Below, piece after piece: positions 7,478-7,798 of a stretch of DNA of 7,798 nucleotides. The notes below the pieces were generated by a model that made no database searches, had not been told where the DNA came from, and saw only the letters and a list, made by a program, of their open reading frames with translations. This DNA is from DASPJL01 sp035628645 (GTDB lineage Bacteria > Bacteroidota > Bacteroidia > Cytophagales > Cyclobacteriaceae), in contig DASPJL010000023.1 of the NCBI GenBank assembly GCA_035628645.1, positions 1 to 7,798 on the forward strand. The letters run 5' to 3'. The position numbers and the translations under genes are program-made. Every line of letters starts with the position of its first letter. Within the stretch, counting starts at the first letter, position 1.

Positions 7478-7798
7478 ATGCAAGATCAGCATAAAGGAAA
7501 CGAACAAAAGCTATCTATTGAGAGCGCTTATTTTTTTAAGATAATGCTTGAAAATGCGCAATCCACTTCTATTATTTTATTAGATAAAAACGGTACTATT
7601 CTAGATATAAATGCAGGGTTACAAAAATCATTTGGATACACCAGGGAAGACCTGATTGGGAAGAACTTTTCTTTATTATTTATTGACGAGGACAGAGCAA
7701 AAAGACTTCCGGAAAAGGAGTTGGATAAAGCTATAAAAACAGGTTCTGCCACGGATAACAATTATATTTTACATAAAAACGGATCTTCTATCTGGGTT
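7478..7798 (+). CDS. PAS-domain signalling protein, N-terminal part (runs off the window)
   Basis: An ATG at 7478 opens a frame of 107 codons that is still open at the window end. An in-frame TAA at 7460-7462 and the lack of any earlier ATG fix the start. There is no good Shine-Dalgarno site (AAAAGAA lies directly upstream). After about 15 residues comes a PAS domain: ENAQSTSIILLDKNGTILDI, then FGYTREDLIGKNF, then LHKNGSSIWV at the edge, the usual S-box layout. There is no signal peptide or membrane segment so far. Such a start is most often a PAS sensor histidine kinase, but the output domain lies outside the window, so the class is inferred. It follows the terminator at 7282-7324, and the 153 bases between (7325-7477) show no gene or promoter that I can recognise. 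Confidence 0.85.
   Translation, partial: MQDQHKGNEQKLSIESAYFFKIMLENAQSTSIILLDKNGTILDINAGLQKSFGYTREDLIGKNFSLLFIDEDRAKRLPEKELDKAIKTGSATDNNYILHKNGSSIWV

Overview
The window looks like chromosomal DNA from a member of the Bacteroidota, probably a free-living, carbohydrate-using one. It is AT-rich and has long PAS-rich soluble histidine kinases. It has two lipoprotein-type secreted carbohydrate enzymes, and its Shine-Dalgarno signals are weak or absent. The DUF72 and GH30 proteins most resemble Bacteroidota versions as I remember them. I cannot name a genus from the sequence.

Layout: (i) 1-72, probable last codons of an unidentified upstream gene. (ii) 144-2957, a 937-residue cytoplasmic PAS-GAF-PAS-PAS-PAS sensor histidine kinase. 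(iii) 2956-3098, a 143-bp inverted-repeat element built of 7-bp units, which exactly fills the gap between two convergent stop codons. (iv) 3098-4537 on the minus strand, a GH30 lipoprotein. (v) 4538-4832, a divergent intergenic region with a 16-bp perfect palindrome close to the GH30 start. (vi) 4833-5747, a DUF72 protein. (vii) 5932-7254, a polysaccharide-deacetylase (NodB-fold) lipoprotein followed by an intrinsic terminator at 7282-7324. (viii) 7478 to the window end, the start of a second PAS-domain signalling protein.

The GH30 protein and the deacetylase both carry lipoprotein signal peptides and would work on glycans in the periplasm or at the cell surface. They are on opposite strands with a DUF72 gene between them, so this is a neighbourhood and not a clear operon. 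There is no SusC/SusD pair, so it is not a classical polysaccharide utilisation locus within the window. The two PAS sensor genes bracket this group, but nothing in the sequence proves regulation of it.

The strongest unusual observation is in the GH30 protein. Every catalytic-pocket residue I can align to human glucocerebrosidase is kept except the nucleophile glutamate, whose position holds serine (codon 3533-3535). The second is the heptamer-based inverted repeat that fits exactly between two stop codons. I saw no RNA genes, CRISPR array, insertion sequence or transposase.
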